Part shown: piece after piece, positions 17,785 through 25,755 of the stretch | Layout of the letters: every line of letters starts with the position of its first letter | Position numbering within the stretch: the first letter of the stretch is position 1 | Origin: Brevibacterium sp. S111 | Lineage (GTDB): Bacteria; Actinomycetota; Actinomycetes; Actinomycetales; Brevibacteriaceae | Direction of reading: 5' to 3' | Assembly (NCBI RefSeq): GCF_004745075.1 | Contig: NZ_RHFH01000024.1 | Location: 1 to 32,912, forward strand | DNA length: 32,912 bases | Made by a program: the position numbers and the translations under genes | Notes under the pieces: generated by a model | Told to the model about the DNA's origin: nothing | Seen by the model: the letters and a program-made list of their open reading frames with translations, nothing else | Database searches by the model: none

Positions 17785-19176
17785 GTGACGATCTCGGATT
17801 ATGCAAATCGTGCCCAGCAGCACCTTTTTCCCCACTTCACCACCGGCAAGGTGTGGAAAGACGCTGATCTCCCGATCATCGTCGAAGGCCACGGGAGCTA
17901 CCTCACCGATGAGCGGGGCGACAAATACCTCGACGGGCTGGCCGGACTGTTCTGCGTGAACATCGGGCATGGCCGCCAGGACATCCCCACTGCCGCCTAC
18001 GAGCAGATGAGCCGTCTGTCCTATTGGACCAACTGGGGTTCAGCCCACCCTGCCGCAGTGGATGCGGCGACCCGCATCGCCGGCCATGCCCCCGGCGACC
18101 TCGACACCGTCTTCTTCGTGAACTCGGGTTCTGAAGCAGTCGAATCCGCCGTCAAGTTCGCGCGCCAGTACCACCGGTCGCAGGGACAGCCCGAACGCAC
18201 GAAGATCATCGCCCGAGACATGGCCTACCACGGCACCACCCTCGGAGCTCTCGCTGTCACAGGCATCCCCGCGTACAAGGAGCCCTTCGGCGAACTCATG
18301 CCCGGCGTCTTCCACGTGCCCAACACCCTCGGTGAAAAGGTTCCGGCAGGCGGCACTGCAGCTGATCTGCCCTCGATCCAGGCCATCAGAGAACTCATCG
18401 ACAGGGAAGGCGGGGACACCTTCGCCGCACTCTTCGCCGAGCCCGTCCAGAACTCACGCGGAGCCCTCGTCCCGCCCGAGGGCTATTGGCAGGAGCTGCG
18501 GAAGATCTGCGACGAACACGGGATCCTCCTCGTCGCCGACGAAGTCATCACCGGATTCGGGCGTCTGGGCGAATGGTTCGGCTCGATCAAGTTCGACGTC
18601 GTCCCCGACCTCATCACCTTCGCCAAGGGCTCGACCTCGGGCTACCTCCCCCTCGGCGGAGTCATCATCCGCAAGCCCCTGGCCGAGGCGCTGCTCGACT
18701 CCCCCGGTGCCGGCGTCTTCACCCACGGTGCCACGTGGGGCGGCCATCCGGTCGCCACTGCTGTCGCCAGCGCCAACCTCTCCGCGCTGGAGACCGAGAA
18801 CATTCCGGGCAACGTCCGCAGCCTCGAGCCGTATTTTCAGAACGGTCTGGACCGGATCGCCGATTCCTACCGGTGCATCAGGGAATACCGCGGCACCGGA
18901 TTCTTCTACGCCATCGAGATGATGACCGACCGGGACACCGGGGCCGAGCTGACTCCCGAAGCCTCGAAGCAGGTGCTCACGGAAGTGATCCCGAGGTCGA
19001 TGAAGGAAGTCGGACTGATCACCCGCCCGGACAACCGCGGGGCCACGATGCTCGTCCTCTCGCCGCCGCTGGTCGCCGACCAGACCGTCCTCGACGATCT
19101 GCTCGACAAGGTCGACCACGTCATGGGGGCCGTCGACAAGCACCTCGGCGTATCTGCTCTATCGGCTGCGGTCTGA
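17785..19176 (+). CDS. tpa: Taurine:pyruvate aminotransferase (class III aminotransferase)
   Basis: The protein has about 463 residues from the GTG at 17785, which has GGAGG 6 bases upstream; the open frame itself runs from 17701. It is a class III PLP aminotransferase. It has the dimer-interface and substrate region GHGSYLTDERGDKYLDGLAGLFCVNIGHGR, the phosphate-binding NSGSEAVESAVKFARQYH, the PLP-contacting VADEVITGFGRLG, and the Schiff-base lysine in ITFAKGSTSGYLPLGG (about Lys281). Class III members of this subgroup use taurine, beta-alanine or diamines with pyruvate. Placement between a TauR-type regulator and pta, with xsc in the same region, makes taurine the best substrate: taurine + pyruvate gives sulfoacetaldehyde + alanine. 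pta starts 10 bases after its stop. Confidence 0.85.
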   Translation: MTISDYANRAQQHLFPHFTTGKVWKDADLPIIVEGHGSYLTDERGDKYLDGLAGLFCVNIGHGRQDIPTAAYEQMSRLSYWTNWGSAHPAAVDAATRIAGHAPGDLDTVFFVNSGSEAVESAVKFARQYHRSQGQPERTKIIARDMAYHGTTLGALAVTGIPAYKEPFGELMPGVFHVPNTLGEKVPAGGTAADLPSIQAIRELIDREGGDTFAALFAEPVQNSRGALVPPEGYWQELRKICDEHGILLVADEVITGFGRLGEWFGSIKFDVVPDLITFAKGSTSGYLPLGGVIIRKPLAEALLDSPGAGVFTHGATWGGHPVATAVASANLSALETENIPGNVRSLEPYFQNGLDRIADSYRCIREYRGTGFFYAIEMMTDRDTGAELTPEASKQVLTEVIPRSMKEVGLITRPDNRGATMLVLSPPLVADQTVLDDLLDKVDHVMGAVDKHLGVSALSAAV

Positions 19177-19186
19177 GGGACGGACC

Positions 19187-20266
19187 ATGGTGAAGACGCC
19201 GGCAGCGCGTGATCTTGAGCCCGTGACGATCGACCCGATGCTTCGCGATCGGATGCTCGGGCTGCTCGATCTCGGGTCTCGGCCGAGGATCATCCTCGCC
19301 GAGTCCCACGACGAGCGTGTCCTCCGCGCTGCCGGCGCCTTCGCCGAGGTGGGTGTTCAGCCCATTCTGATCGGCGACGGGAACGAGGTCAGGAACCGCG
19401 CGAGGAAACTGGGCATCACCGATGCCGACGGCTGGTCCGTCGACGACCCGGCAAGGCTCGCCGCCGGCCCGGCTGGGGAGAGAATCCGCAGCAGCGCAGA
19501 GAAGAAGCATCCCGAACTCGCCGAGCAGTGGCTGACCGATCCCGTGTTCCTCGCCGCCGCCGCCGTCAAGGAAGGACTGGCCGATGCGGCGGTCGCCGGC
19601 GCGGACAGGCCCACTGCCGATGTCATTCGGGCCGGGCTGTCGATAGTCGGGCTCGCCCCGGACTCGACTCTGCTCAGCTCCTCGTTCCTCATGCGCCTGC
19701 GCGACGGACGGTATCTGGGCTTCGGGGACTGCGCGGTCATCCCGGTCCCCGACGACGAGCAGCTCTCGGCGATCGCCATCGCCACAGCGAGAACCTTCGC
19801 TGCCATCACCGATCAGCATCCGTCCGTGGCGATGCTCTCATTCTCCACGGCCGGTTCGGCCCAACACTCCGACATCGATCGAGTCAGATTGGCCATCGAG
19901 CACATTCGCAGCCGCTGCCCCGAACTCGAAGTCGACGGCGAACTGCAGTTCGACGCAGCCATCGTCGAATCCGTGGCGAAGTCGAAGTGCCCCGAATCCG
20001 CAGTCGCCGGCCACGCGAACGTGCTCGTCTTCCCCAATCTCGCAGCCGGAAACATCGGTTACAAGATCGCCGAGCGCCTCGGCGGAGCTGCCGCTTTCGG
20101 CCCCCTCCTGCAGGGCCTCGCCGCCCCGATCAATGACTTGTCTCGCGGGGCGAGCGTCTCCGACATCGTCAACGTCGGTCTCATCACCTGCCTGCAGGCG
20201 CTCACGCCTGCGGCAGACGCCCAACAGCGAACCACATCCACTGCCCATACCTTCACAACGAAGTGA
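19187..20266 (+). CDS. pta: Phosphate acetyltransferase
   Basis: This 359-residue protein is the short, single-domain Pta type (PTA_PTB family) without the long N-terminal regulatory region of enteric Pta. Recognisable segments are RIILAESHDERVLRAA, LADAAVAGADRPTADVIRAGL, MLSFSTAGSAQHSDIDRVRLAIEHIR, and ANVLVFPNLAAGNIGYKIAERLGGAAAFGPLLQGLAAPINDLSRGAS. It interconverts acetyl phosphate and acetyl-CoA. In sulfonate degraders it takes the acetyl phosphate made by Xsc into central metabolism, which fits its place after tpa. GAGGGA overlaps the end of tpa and provides the ribosome site. No ackA neighbour is seen. Confidence 0.93.
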   Translation: MVKTPAARDLEPVTIDPMLRDRMLGLLDLGSRPRIILAESHDERVLRAAGAFAEVGVQPILIGDGNEVRNRARKLGITDADGWSVDDPARLAAGPAGERIRSSAEKKHPELAEQWLTDPVFLAAAAVKEGLADAAVAGADRPTADVIRAGLSIVGLAPDSTLLSSSFLMRLRDGRYLGFGDCAVIPVPDDEQLSAIAIATARTFAAITDQHPSVAMLSFSTAGSAQHSDIDRVRLAIEHIRSRCPELEVDGELQFDAAIVESVAKSKCPESAVAGHANVLVFPNLAAGNIGYKIAERLGGAAAFGPLLQGLAAPINDLSRGASVSDIVNVGLITCLQALTPAADAQQRTTSTAHTFTTK

Positions 20267-20281
20267 CGAAAGTAAGGTGCC

Positions 20282-21853
20282 ATGTCGAAATCAATAGAGA
20301 ACCCACCCCAGAACGTCGCCTCCTCACCGACGGGGGCCGGGGACGGTCAGCAGCCGGAGAGGATGGCGAAGACGCTCAAGCCTCGCTGGGTCTTCGCCAT
20401 CGCCCTGGGCTCGGCGGTCGGCTGGGGAGCATTCATCCTCCCCACCGACTGGCTGGCCATGGGCGGTCCCCTGGGCACACTCGCCGGATTCACCATCGGT
20501 GCCGGGCTCATGCTTGTCATCGCCGTCAGCTACGGCTTCCTCATCCGCACCTTCCCTGTCTCCGGCGGTGAGCTGGCCTATGCACTCATCGGCTACGGAC
20601 GCGTGCATGCCTTCTTCGCCGGGTGGTTCCTCACACTCGGCTACGTCTGCATCGTCGCACTCAATGCCTCCGCCCTGGCCCTGCTGTTCCGCAAGATCAT
20701 GCCCTCGGTCATCGAGCAGGGCTATCTCTACACGGTCGCCGGCTGGGACGTGTATCTGCCGGAGATCATCATCTCCGTGACAGCACTGGTCGTCTTCGCC
20801 GTCCTCAACATCCGCGGCACGGCCCTGTCGGGTCGTGTCCAGTACTGGGCCTGCGTTCTGATGATCATCGCGGTCGCTGCGATCATCGTCTCCGTGATCG
20901 CCAGTCCGACGACCCATTTCGGCAATATGTCTCCCGCGCTGCCCGACGGCGTCAGCCCAGTCGCGGCGATCATCGCGATCGTCGCCATCGCTCCCTGGGC
21001 ATTCATCGGCTTCGACAATGTTCCGCAGGCGGCCGAGGAGTTCGACTTCTCGCCGTCCAAGGCGCTGCGCCTCATCGTCCTGGCCATCGTCACTGCGGCG
21101 GCCCTCTACATGGCGATGATCGTGTCCGTGTCGATGGCCGAACCGTGGCAGGCCCTGGCCAATTCGGGATCAGCCTGGGGCACCGCCGAAGCGGTCACCG
21201 GCGTCATCGGCGGCTCAGGCCTGCTGCTGCTCGCAATCGCCATCACCATGGGAGTGAGCACCGGCCTCAACGGCTTCTATGTCTCGGCCAGCCGTGTGCT
21301 CATGGCCATGGGACGTGCACAGATGATCCCGCCGATCTTCGCCCGCCTGCATTCGAAGCACAAGACCCCCTACGTCGGCATCATCGCGGTCCTCGTTGTC
21401 TGCCTCATCAGCCCTTGGTTCGGACGCGCGGCGCTGACGTGGGTCGTCGACATGTCCTCGATCGGTGTGACGATCGCCTACCTCTACACTTGTCTGTGCG
21501 CATTCCGGATTTTCCGCCCCACTCATGAGGCGCGGGATCCCAAGGCTCTGCCGGGAATGTACTCGACGACGAAGAAGGTGCTCTCCGGTGTGGGCGCGGT
21601 CATCGCGGTCATCTTCATGCTGCTCCTGCTCATCCCGGGGTCTCCCGGTGCGTTGGGACCGCAGTCGCTCATCGCCCTGGCCGTCTGGATCGTCATCGGA
21701 GTCGTGTTCTTCCTCTCCCGGATCCGGCACAACAGGAAACTCACCGATCATCAGGTCGATCGCCTCGTTTTCGGTGATGATCGCCCAGCCGTCACCCGGT
21801 TCAGCGAACGCGCTCAGCTGCGCCGCGAAGGACGCCTGTCCGCGGACGGCTGA
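20282..21853 (+). CDS. APC-family amino acid permease, candidate taurine importer
   Basis: This 523-residue polytopic membrane protein of the amino acid-polyamine-organocation superfamily has about 12 hydrophobic segments. The first carries the substrate-binding motif GSAVGWGAFILPTDW; a broken helix after it and SYGFLIRTFPVSGGELAYA are typical. The helix 6 region has IAIVAIAPWAFIGFDNVPQAAEEF, the second discontinuous helix. The N-terminus (~35 residues) is polar and cytosolic. It is the fourth gene of the tauR-tpa-pta run, starting 15 bases after pta, so it probably imports taurine or a related amino compound with proton or sodium coupling. That specificity is inferred from context. AAGG precedes the ATG. 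Confidence 0.88.
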   Translation: MSKSIENPPQNVASSPTGAGDGQQPERMAKTLKPRWVFAIALGSAVGWGAFILPTDWLAMGGPLGTLAGFTIGAGLMLVIAVSYGFLIRTFPVSGGELAYALIGYGRVHAFFAGWFLTLGYVCIVALNASALALLFRKIMPSVIEQGYLYTVAGWDVYLPEIIISVTALVVFAVLNIRGTALSGRVQYWACVLMIIAVAAIIVSVIASPTTHFGNMSPALPDGVSPVAAIIAIVAIAPWAFIGFDNVPQAAEEFDFSPSKALRLIVLAIVTAAALYMAMIVSVSMAEPWQALANSGSAWGTAEAVTGVIGGSGLLLLAIAITMGVSTGLNGFYVSASRVLMAMGRAQMIPPIFARLHSKHKTPYVGIIAVLVVCLISPWFGRAALTWVVDMSSIGVTIAYLYTCLCAFRIFRPTHEARDPKALPGMYSTTKKVLSGVGAVIAVIFMLLLLIPGSPGALGPQSLIALAVWIVIGVVFFLSRIRHNRKLTDHQVDRLVFGDDRPAVTRFSERAQLRREGRLSADG

Positions 21854-21880
21854 GACGATTCCGGACTGCTCGGACAGCAT

Positions 21881-21926
21881 AGCGGTCGGCCCGCTGCCAG
21901 TGATTCATGGCAGCGGGCCGACCGCT
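21881..21926. terminator. Strong hairpin terminator after the tpa-pta-permease operon
   Basis: A perfect 19-bp stem (21881-21899 with 21908-21926) has an 8-base loop and lies 28 bases after the permease stop. It separates this operon from the convergent VWA gene and could work in both directions. Confidence 0.85.
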
Positions 21927-21997
21927 GTCGTCGGTTCGATCGCCGAGGTGGGTGTTCAGACCAGGAAACCCGCCGTCTCGTCCGGCTCGTGGTGGGC

Positions 21998-23716
21998 TCA
22001 GCGACTGAGGACGGTGCGGAGTCCGTCGACGATCTCCCTCACCGAGGCCCGGTCCCCCAGATATTCGGTATCGAGTTCGACGCTGGTGGGGTAGATGAGA
22101 CCGGGGTCCGTGCCGATGCCGACGCCGAGGATGCCGAGGTCGCCAGCCCGTCGCAGACCGGCCACCGTCGTCTCGAGGTCCCGGGCGAGGTAGTCGTCAT
22201 CGTTGGCGACGGCGGTGGCCGAGTCGGCGGGCAGCCCATCGCTGATGACGACCACGGCCGATTTCGCCGCCTGCTGACTGCGGAGTCTGTCGACCGCCCA
22301 GCGCAGAGCTTCGGCGTCGATGCCCTCTCGATATAGCGAGGTCTTGAGAAGCCCGCCGAGGTGGGTGCGTGTCCGCCGCCACGAGGACGCTCCGGACTTG
22401 ATCACGAGGTGATGGAGTTCGTTGAGCCGCCCCGGCCGATCGGGCGAGCCGGCCTTCTTCCACTCGCTTCTCACGCGTCCGCCGTTCCACGCGTTGGTGG
22501 TGAACCCGAGGATCTCCGTGGTCACATCCAACCGGTCGAGGGCTGTGACGAGGACGTCGAGAAGTGCGCCGAGTCCGAGCGCATGAGGTTTCATCGACCC
22601 CGAGAGATCGAGCAGGAAAGTTACAGCGCAATCGGTCTCGGCCCGTTGCGAACGTCCGCGGAAGACGCGCGGGTCGCCAGGAGAGGTGATCAGCCGTGTC
22701 AGCCGGGAGGGGTCGAGGATCCCGTCCTCGGAATCGACGAGTTCATGAGCCTCATTGGCTGCCTCCACGACACCGTGCAGGCGGGAGACGACCGGCGCCA
22801 ACGGCACCGACCGACGTGCCGTTTCGGCGGCGATGGCGGTCCGGCCGCTGCGCAGACTCTCCGCCCGGACCACCTCGGCGATGGTCGATTCACGGTCGAA
22901 CCGCGTCGTCCACGCCCGGTAGCCGCGGGCGAGGTGGAGCTGCCCACCGGAGTCTTCCGGGACGGGAGCGAACAGGTCCTCGGCGATGTCGAAGACCAAC
23001 GGCAGGCTCGGGGCGGCATGACGCTCGCGCGACCCGGACCGCGTGCGTTCTCGCTCTTCGACGGCGGCGATCCGGCCGGCGAGCGTGTGCGCGAGGTCGC
23101 GGGCCACTTCGGCGAAGGCCCGCTGATCGTGCCGGCTATCGCGCAGGGGAAGGAGGAAGGGCCCGAGATCGGGTGAGAGTTCGAACCGGGACTCTTCGAC
23201 CAGGTCGGAGTCCTCCCGACCAATCGGCTCACGATTCACGACCGACCGGGTGACGACGATGAGCGTGTACAGAAGCATGCCGAGGTGGGTTTCGTGCAGA
23301 CGGCTGCGCAGAAACTCGCTGCGCCAGTGCGCATGTCGCTGAGACAGGTTGCTGCGGACGCCTGCCTGTCGAGCCAGGGATTCGCACCGGAACTGTTCGA
23401 GGATCTCGACGATGAGGCGCTCTTCGCGCGCCGCGGGGAGCATCTGCCGGTGAAGTTCGGGATCGCTCCACTTTCGACGCATGGCCATGGCGTCCGTGGC
23501 TCCGCGCAGGGAGGGCAGCTCCGATCGGGCAGGGTCAGGGTAGAGATGGGGAGCGTTCATCGGCAGGAGACCGTTCGCATCGGCCGGTCGGTGCGCCCAC
23601 AGGTCGACGCCAGCGTCCTGGCTCAGCGCCCTGAACACCGAGGCCAACCGCCGTTCGAGGTCGTGCTCCTCTCGGGCCGAACGCGGTAACGCCGACTGTT
23701 GACCGAGGTCTGTCAT
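21998..23716 (-). CDS. CobT-like VWA-domain protein
   Basis: This 572-residue protein ends in a von Willebrand A domain with a complete MIDAS start DLSGS (Asp370-Ser374) and the CobT-type late motif VVISDGLPADSATAVANDDDYLARDLETTVAGLRRAGDLGILGVGIGTD. That arrangement is close to the C-terminal half of CobT, a subunit of aerobic cobaltochelatase. The N-terminal ~350 residues are rich in Arg/Glu with a conserved-looking helical start, and no long acidic linker is obvious. The ATG overlaps the AAA gene's stop (TGATG), so the pair is translationally coupled. VWA/MoxR-type AAA pairs remodel or activate a partner metalloenzyme. No CobN is in the window, and the partner may be Xsc or another sulfonate enzyme; this is inference. 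Confidence 0.85.
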   Translation of the reverse strand: MTDLGQQSALPRSAREEHDLERRLASVFRALSQDAGVDLWAHRPADANGLLPMNAPHLYPDPARSELPSLRGATDAMAMRRKWSDPELHRQMLPAAREERLIVEILEQFRCESLARQAGVRSNLSQRHAHWRSEFLRSRLHETHLGMLLYTLIVVTRSVVNREPIGREDSDLVEESRFELSPDLGPFLLPLRDSRHDQRAFAEVARDLAHTLAGRIAAVEERERTRSGSRERHAAPSLPLVFDIAEDLFAPVPEDSGGQLHLARGYRAWTTRFDRESTIAEVVRAESLRSGRTAIAAETARRSVPLAPVVSRLHGVVEAANEAHELVDSEDGILDPSRLTRLITSPGDPRVFRGRSQRAETDCAVTFLLDLSGSMKPHALGLGALLDVLVTALDRLDVTTEILGFTTNAWNGGRVRSEWKKAGSPDRPGRLNELHHLVIKSGASSWRRTRTHLGGLLKTSLYREGIDAEALRWAVDRLRSQQAAKSAVVVISDGLPADSATAVANDDDYLARDLETTVAGLRRAGDLGILGVGIGTDPGLIYPTSVELDTEYLGDRASVREIVDGLRTVLSR

Positions 23717-24666
23717 CAGCTTGCCGTCGCCGCATGGTCGAGGTCGAGCTCACCGCCGAAGCAGCGTTGGTAGTATTCCGCGACGAGTGGGTGCTCGGTC
23801 GAATCGCAGCGGTTGAGGAAGGAGAACCGGAACGCCAATTCGACATCACCGAAGATCACCGAGTTCTCCGCCCAGGAGATCACTGTGCGCGGTGACATGA
23901 GAGCAGAGACGTCGCCGGCGGCGAATCCGCTGCGCGTCAGCTGCGCCACGTCGATCATCGTCGCCACCGTCTCCTCGCCGAGCTTCGTCGCTGCCTCCGG
24001 CACCTGTCCGGAGACGACGAGGAGTTCTTCGGCCGGGTCGAGATAGTCCAGCGAGGCGATGATGTTCCACCGGTCGAGTTGAGCCTGGTTGAGCCGATTG
24101 ACTCCGTGATAGAGGCCGTTGACATTGCCGAGGCCGACCGTGTTCGCCGTAGCGAAGAGCCGGAAGTGCGGATGCGGTCGAATGACCCGGTTCTGCTCGG
24201 TGAGGGTGAACAGGCCATCGCGTTCGAGCAGGCGCTGGATGATGAACATCACCTCTGGGCGGCCGGCGTCGTATTCGTCGAAGACCAGCGCCATCGGCCG
24301 CGTCAGCGCATAGGGGATGACACCTTCTTCGAAGGCAGTGCGGGGCTGTCCGTCCTCGATGACGACCTGATCCTTGCCTACGAGGTCGGACCGCGAGATC
24401 TGCCCGTCGAGGTTGACGCGCATAAGCGGCCAGTTGAGGCGGGCGGCGATCTGTTCGATGTGCGTGGACTTCCCTGTCCCGTGCAGTCCCTGCACAAGCA
24501 CACGGGATCCGTGGGAGAATCCCGCGAGGATCGCTCGGGTCACCTCAGGGTCGAAGCGGTAGTTCTCATCGATGCGCGGGATCAGATCGCTGTCGTCCTC
24601 GAGCATCGGCACGGGCATGTCGGCATCGACGCCGAACAGTTCTTGCAGTGTTGAAACGTCGGCCAT
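23716..24666 (-). CDS. CobS-like AAA+ ATPase
   Basis: This 316-residue AAA+ protein is very close in pattern to CobS. It has the lead-in LQELFGVDADMPVPMLEDDSDLIPRIDENYRFD, Walker A GLHGTGKST (60-68), IAARLNWPLMRVNLDGQISRSDLVGKD, Walker B ALVFDEYDAGRPEVMFIIQR (126 onward), the sensor-1 FATANTVGLGNVNGLYHG, and QAQLDRWNIIASLDYL with the candidate arginine finger. CobS drives ATP-dependent steps of cobalt insertion with CobT and CobN. Here it is fused by overlap to a CobT-like VWA gene only, preceded by an IclR regulator, and divergent from xsc. I therefore read it as the ATPase of an enzyme-activating pair, with true cobaltochelatase as the alternative. AAGGA lies 8-9 bases before the ATG. Confidence 0.9.
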   Translation of the reverse strand: MADVSTLQELFGVDADMPVPMLEDDSDLIPRIDENYRFDPEVTRAILAGFSHGSRVLVQGLHGTGKSTHIEQIAARLNWPLMRVNLDGQISRSDLVGKDQVVIEDGQPRTAFEEGVIPYALTRPMALVFDEYDAGRPEVMFIIQRLLERDGLFTLTEQNRVIRPHPHFRLFATANTVGLGNVNGLYHGVNRLNQAQLDRWNIIASLDYLDPAEELLVVSGQVPEAATKLGEETVATMIDVAQLTRSGFAAGDVSALMSPRTVISWAENSVIFGDVELAFRFSFLNRCDSTEHPLVAEYYQRCFGGELDLDHAATAS

Positions 24667-24729
24667 GAGCGCCGTCCTTTCCTGGTCGTGGTTCAGCCTG
24701 ACTGTGGCAGCCGGTCGGCCGGCCGCGCT

Positions 24730-25548
24730 TCAGGCCGAGTTCTCGTCGGCGCGATCGATCTCATCGAGCACAGCCATGCGCTGAGCGGCTTCTCGGACCA
24801 CCGGCAGGAGTTCGACGAGATCGTCGATCGACTTTCGGATCACGGGGGCCTGAACTGCCAGTGCCTGGTTGGACCGACCGATGTCGGTGGGGATGAGCAC
24901 GGCAAGGCAGACGAGACCTTCGAGGTATTCCTGCCGATCAAGGGCATACCCAGAGCGTCGAGCCGCATCGAGCTCGGCCTCGAGCTCTGCCGGATCGGTG
25001 AGCGTGTGCGGCGTGAACTCCCTCAAGAGTGAACTGGTCAGCAGCCTGCGGCGCGGCGTCTCCCCGTACTGGGAGGCGATCATCTTCCCACTGGCCGAGG
25101 CATGGATCGGCACACGACTGCCGGCTTCGAGATGCACGCGCAGCGGGTGTGAGGTCTCGACGCGATCGAGGTAGATGACCTCGTCACCGGAGACTGCGGT
25201 GAGGTTGCAGCTCTCACCGACCTCCTCGGACAGCTGGGACAGGATCATCCGCCGCGCTCCCTGTCTCGAGTCATTGAGCAGAACGTCCTCAGCCATTCTC
25301 CGCAGTCTCGCTCCAGTGCCGTAATGGCGGCCGTCGCTGTGCCGAGTGAGCAGTCCCGCGCCCTCGAGCTGCTGGAGCATCCGGTGGAGGGTGGGTTTGG
25401 GCAGCCCTGTCTGCACGACGAGGGACTGAAGCGTGAAGATCTGGTCGCGGGTGGAGATGAACTCCAACAGCGACACCAGCCTCAGCGCCGGAGTCTCACC
25501 GGCGAGTGACACGCCTTCGTCGAACCCGGGCTCAGCCAGATCATCCAT
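24730..25548 (-). CDS. IclR-family transcriptional regulator
   Basis: This 272-residue protein has an N-terminal winged helix (ALRLVSLLEFISTRDQIFTLQSLVVQTGLPKPTLHRMLQQLEGAGLLTRHSDGRHYGTGARL, residues ~20-80) and an IclR effector domain with GESCNLTAVSGDEVIYLDRVETSHPLRVHLEAGSRVPIHASASGKMI and GYALDRQEYLEGLVCLAVLI. IclR proteins bind small carboxylates or aromatic acids as effectors. It heads the iclR > cobS-like > cobT-like operon (about 60 bases before the AAA gene) and is divergent from xsc, so it probably controls both sides. The effector may be a sulfonate pathway intermediate; this is inferred. GGAGA lies just before the ATG. Confidence 0.92.
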   Translation of the reverse strand: MDDLAEPGFDEGVSLAGETPALRLVSLLEFISTRDQIFTLQSLVVQTGLPKPTLHRMLQQLEGAGLLTRHSDGRHYGTGARLRRMAEDVLLNDSRQGARRMILSQLSEEVGESCNLTAVSGDEVIYLDRVETSHPLRVHLEAGSRVPIHASASGKMIASQYGETPRRRLLTSSLLREFTPHTLTDPAELEAELDAARRSGYALDRQEYLEGLVCLAVLIPTDIGRSNQALAVQAPVIRKSIDDLVELLPVVREAAQRMAVLDEIDRADENSA

Positions 25549-25755
25549 GGTCTCCTGCCTCTCCGGCCCGCTGTCGGCCTCGTCCCGAAAATCATTCCGT
25601 CTCGAATTATAGTACCAAACGAAATCTTTTCCGGAACTCTATTGACACCCGAGGAGCTCGACTCATAGATTCGAGGTGTTCCGCTTTTCGAAGTGAAATG
25701 AACACAAAACCGAGACCACAAGGCAGTGGTCCTAGGACGAACAGGAGACGTTGCG
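25549..25755. promoter_or_regulatory. Divergent promoter region of iclR and xsc
   Basis: On the plus strand TTGACA (25642-25647) and CATAGA (25664-25669), 16 bases apart, form a plausible xsc promoter. On the minus strand a perfect TATAAT lies at 25611 to 25606, about 58 bases before the iclR start, as a candidate -10. A weak palindrome CGAAATCTTTTCCG (25620-25633) sits between the two and could be an IclR site. A 6+6 inverted repeat GACCAC-N6-GTGGTC (25714-25731) falls in the xsc leader, 12 bases before its ribosome site. Confidence 0.45.

Noticed and set aside
21998..24666. Straight call of the AAA/VWA pair as aerobic cobaltochelatase subunits
   Set aside because: The sequence similarity pattern is strong, but no cobN or other cobalamin gene is in the window and the context is sulfonate catabolism, so I kept the names as CobS-like and CobT-like.
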